64,000 nucleotides of DNA from Muricauda sp. MAR_2010_75 (GTDB lineage Bacteria > Bacteroidota > Bacteroidia > Flavobacteriales > Flavobacteriaceae). How positions within the stretch are numbered: the first letter of the stretch is position 1; the number at the start of each line of letters is the position of its first letter. This document shows, piece after piece, positions 63,536 to 64,000 of this stretch. The position numbers and the translations under genes are program-made. The notes beneath the pieces were generated by a model. The model did not search any database, was not told the origin of the DNA, and worked only from the letters and a program-made list of their open reading frames with translations. The stretch covers positions 1,635,501 to 1,699,500 of the forward strand of contig NZ_JQNJ01000001.1 of NCBI RefSeq assembly GCF_000745185.1. Reading direction: 5' to 3'.

Positions 63536-63652
63536 GGTATTCCAATTTTTACGGATAAGAGCATCTTGAGGTTTGACAGTTTCAAATTTCGTGAGCTCCT
63601 TGGACCGGCACAATACCATATATATGTGATTTTAGGCCACCGTTCCTTTCGC

Positions 63653-63660
63653 TATCTTTG
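63653..63660 (+). promoter_or_regulatory. -7 box of the right-edge gene
   Basis: TATCTTTG matches TAnnTTTG exactly, 38 bp before the ATG at 63699. No TTG is found at normal -33 distance. The 163-bp gap between the divergent FN3 lipoprotein and this gene shows no other clear element. Confidence 0.45.
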
Positions 63661-63698
63661 GTACACCATTGATTTTCAAAATGTAACCTTGGGATAGG

Positions 63699-64000
63699 AT
63701 GGACGGACCAATGTGCCTTACAAGGATTTTGACCAGTGCAATCTTGCTCATGGCAAGTTTTTGTGCCGTGCCCATTGCCATGGCGCAGTCCAGGGCACAC
63801 CCCGTTCGGCTCTACACCAAAGAGACAGGGTTCAATTTTGGTTTCAGGAAAATTGTTGGCGACAACAATAATTTTATATGGCTGTTGAATGATTGGTCGT
63901 TCAATGAACGAACGGTACAACGGTTTGACGGGGAACATCTGGATACGTACTTTGAGGGGGTCGATGTGCATTCACTCATCAGTGATGCCCAGGGAACCAT
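63699..64000 (+). CDS. Secreted propeller/sensor-like protein, 5' part
   Basis: An open frame runs from the ATG at 63699 to the window end (100 codons and 2 bases). A signal peptide (about residues 8-29, ending IAMAQ) is followed by KIVGDNNNFIWLLNDWSFNERTV, then QRFDGEHLDTYFEGVDVHS and LISDAQGT. This is the pattern of Reg_prop repeats, as in the N-terminal periplasmic propellers of Bacteroidota hybrid two-component or LuxR-like proteins. The rest of the protein is outside, so a kinase or DNA-binding part can only be guessed. A -7 box lies upstream. Confidence 0.7.
   Translation, partial: MDGPMCLTRILTSAILLMASFCAVPIAMAQSRAHPVRLYTKETGFNFGFRKIVGDNNNFIWLLNDWSFNERTVQRFDGEHLDTYFEGVDVHSLISDAQGT

Noticed and set aside
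1..64000. CRISPR arrays, rRNA genes, insertion sequences, origin of replication
   Set aside because: No spaced direct repeats of CRISPR length, no rRNA motifs, no transposase gene and no dnaA-box cluster were seen on reading both strands.

Overview
The window is chromosomal DNA of a marine-type flavobacterium (Bacteroidota, family Flavobacteriaceae, possibly close to Muricauda/Allomuricauda; the genus is inference). The signs are DUF3078 and DUF6503 envelope proteins, signal peptides ending in AQ or SQ, an SPI/LISC style of lipoprotein start, a CzcA-TolC fusion typical of the phylum, TAnnTTTG-type -7 promoter boxes, and very weak Shine-Dalgarno sequences. Most genes are ordinary core genes in short operons. 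Both edges cut genes: the 3' end of a DUF1080 protein on the left and the 5' end of a secreted propeller/sensor-like protein on the right.

Layout. 1-2.7 kb: DUF1080 end, then yicC-gmk-nadD. 2.7-7.0 kb (minus): DUF6503 protein, PiT phosphate transporter, phosphate-type porin. 7.35-12.3 kb: dGTPase, DUF3078, dxs, tadA, cold-shock protein. 12.4-16.3 kb: small membrane protein, ClC channel, aspS. 16.3-17.0 kb: a 378-bp AT-rich region with direct repeats phased at exactly 11 bp, in front of a small secreted MORN/YwqK-like gene. 17.0-23.8 kb: tetR-tolC-adaptor-RND efflux operon with a palindromic operator. 23.8-24.9 kb: ECF sigma factor operon. 25.0-27.2 kb: isoprenyl diphosphate synthase and lycopene cyclase, convergent (carotenoids; dxs lies upstream in the same pathway). 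27.2-30.1 kb: NTF2-like protein, sodium:solute symporter and myo-inositol oxygenase. 30.2-34.0 kb: TonB receptor divergent from a DtxR/MntR regulator and a ZIP transporter, with overlapping palindromes between them. 34.0-40.0 kb: heavy-metal efflux (adaptor, RND-TolC fusion, His-rich small protein). 40.0-52.4 kb: GH13 alpha-glucosidase, Asp-box propeller protein, LamG-like protein opposite a membrane-anchored putative regulator, SDR, S9 peptidase and small envelope proteins. 52.4-55.8 kb: feoA-feoB plus a 49-residue Cys-rich FeoB-associated protein, and a SCO protein. 56.0-57.3 kb: rseP. 57.4 kb: tRNA-Asn.

Right of tRNA-Asn the content changes: a tandem 11-bp repeat, two short mobile-element-like genes, a frameshifted serine hydrolase next to an intact paralogue, two FN3 lipoproteins sharing a duplicated segment, and the start of a propeller/sensor protein. 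This looks like an accessory region that entered at the tRNA, although no integrase or second attachment site is visible in the window.

The most unusual signals are: (i) the 11-bp phased array at 16517-16582, with a similar, shorter phasing in front of the phosphate transporter and porin genes, suggesting an OmpR/PhoB-family regulon box; (ii) a complete signal-peptide-like segment inside the RND-TolC fusion; (iii) the metal-responsive TonB/DtxR/ZIP locus; and (iv) a lipoprotein whose seven repeats are arranged as a closed seven-bladed propeller.
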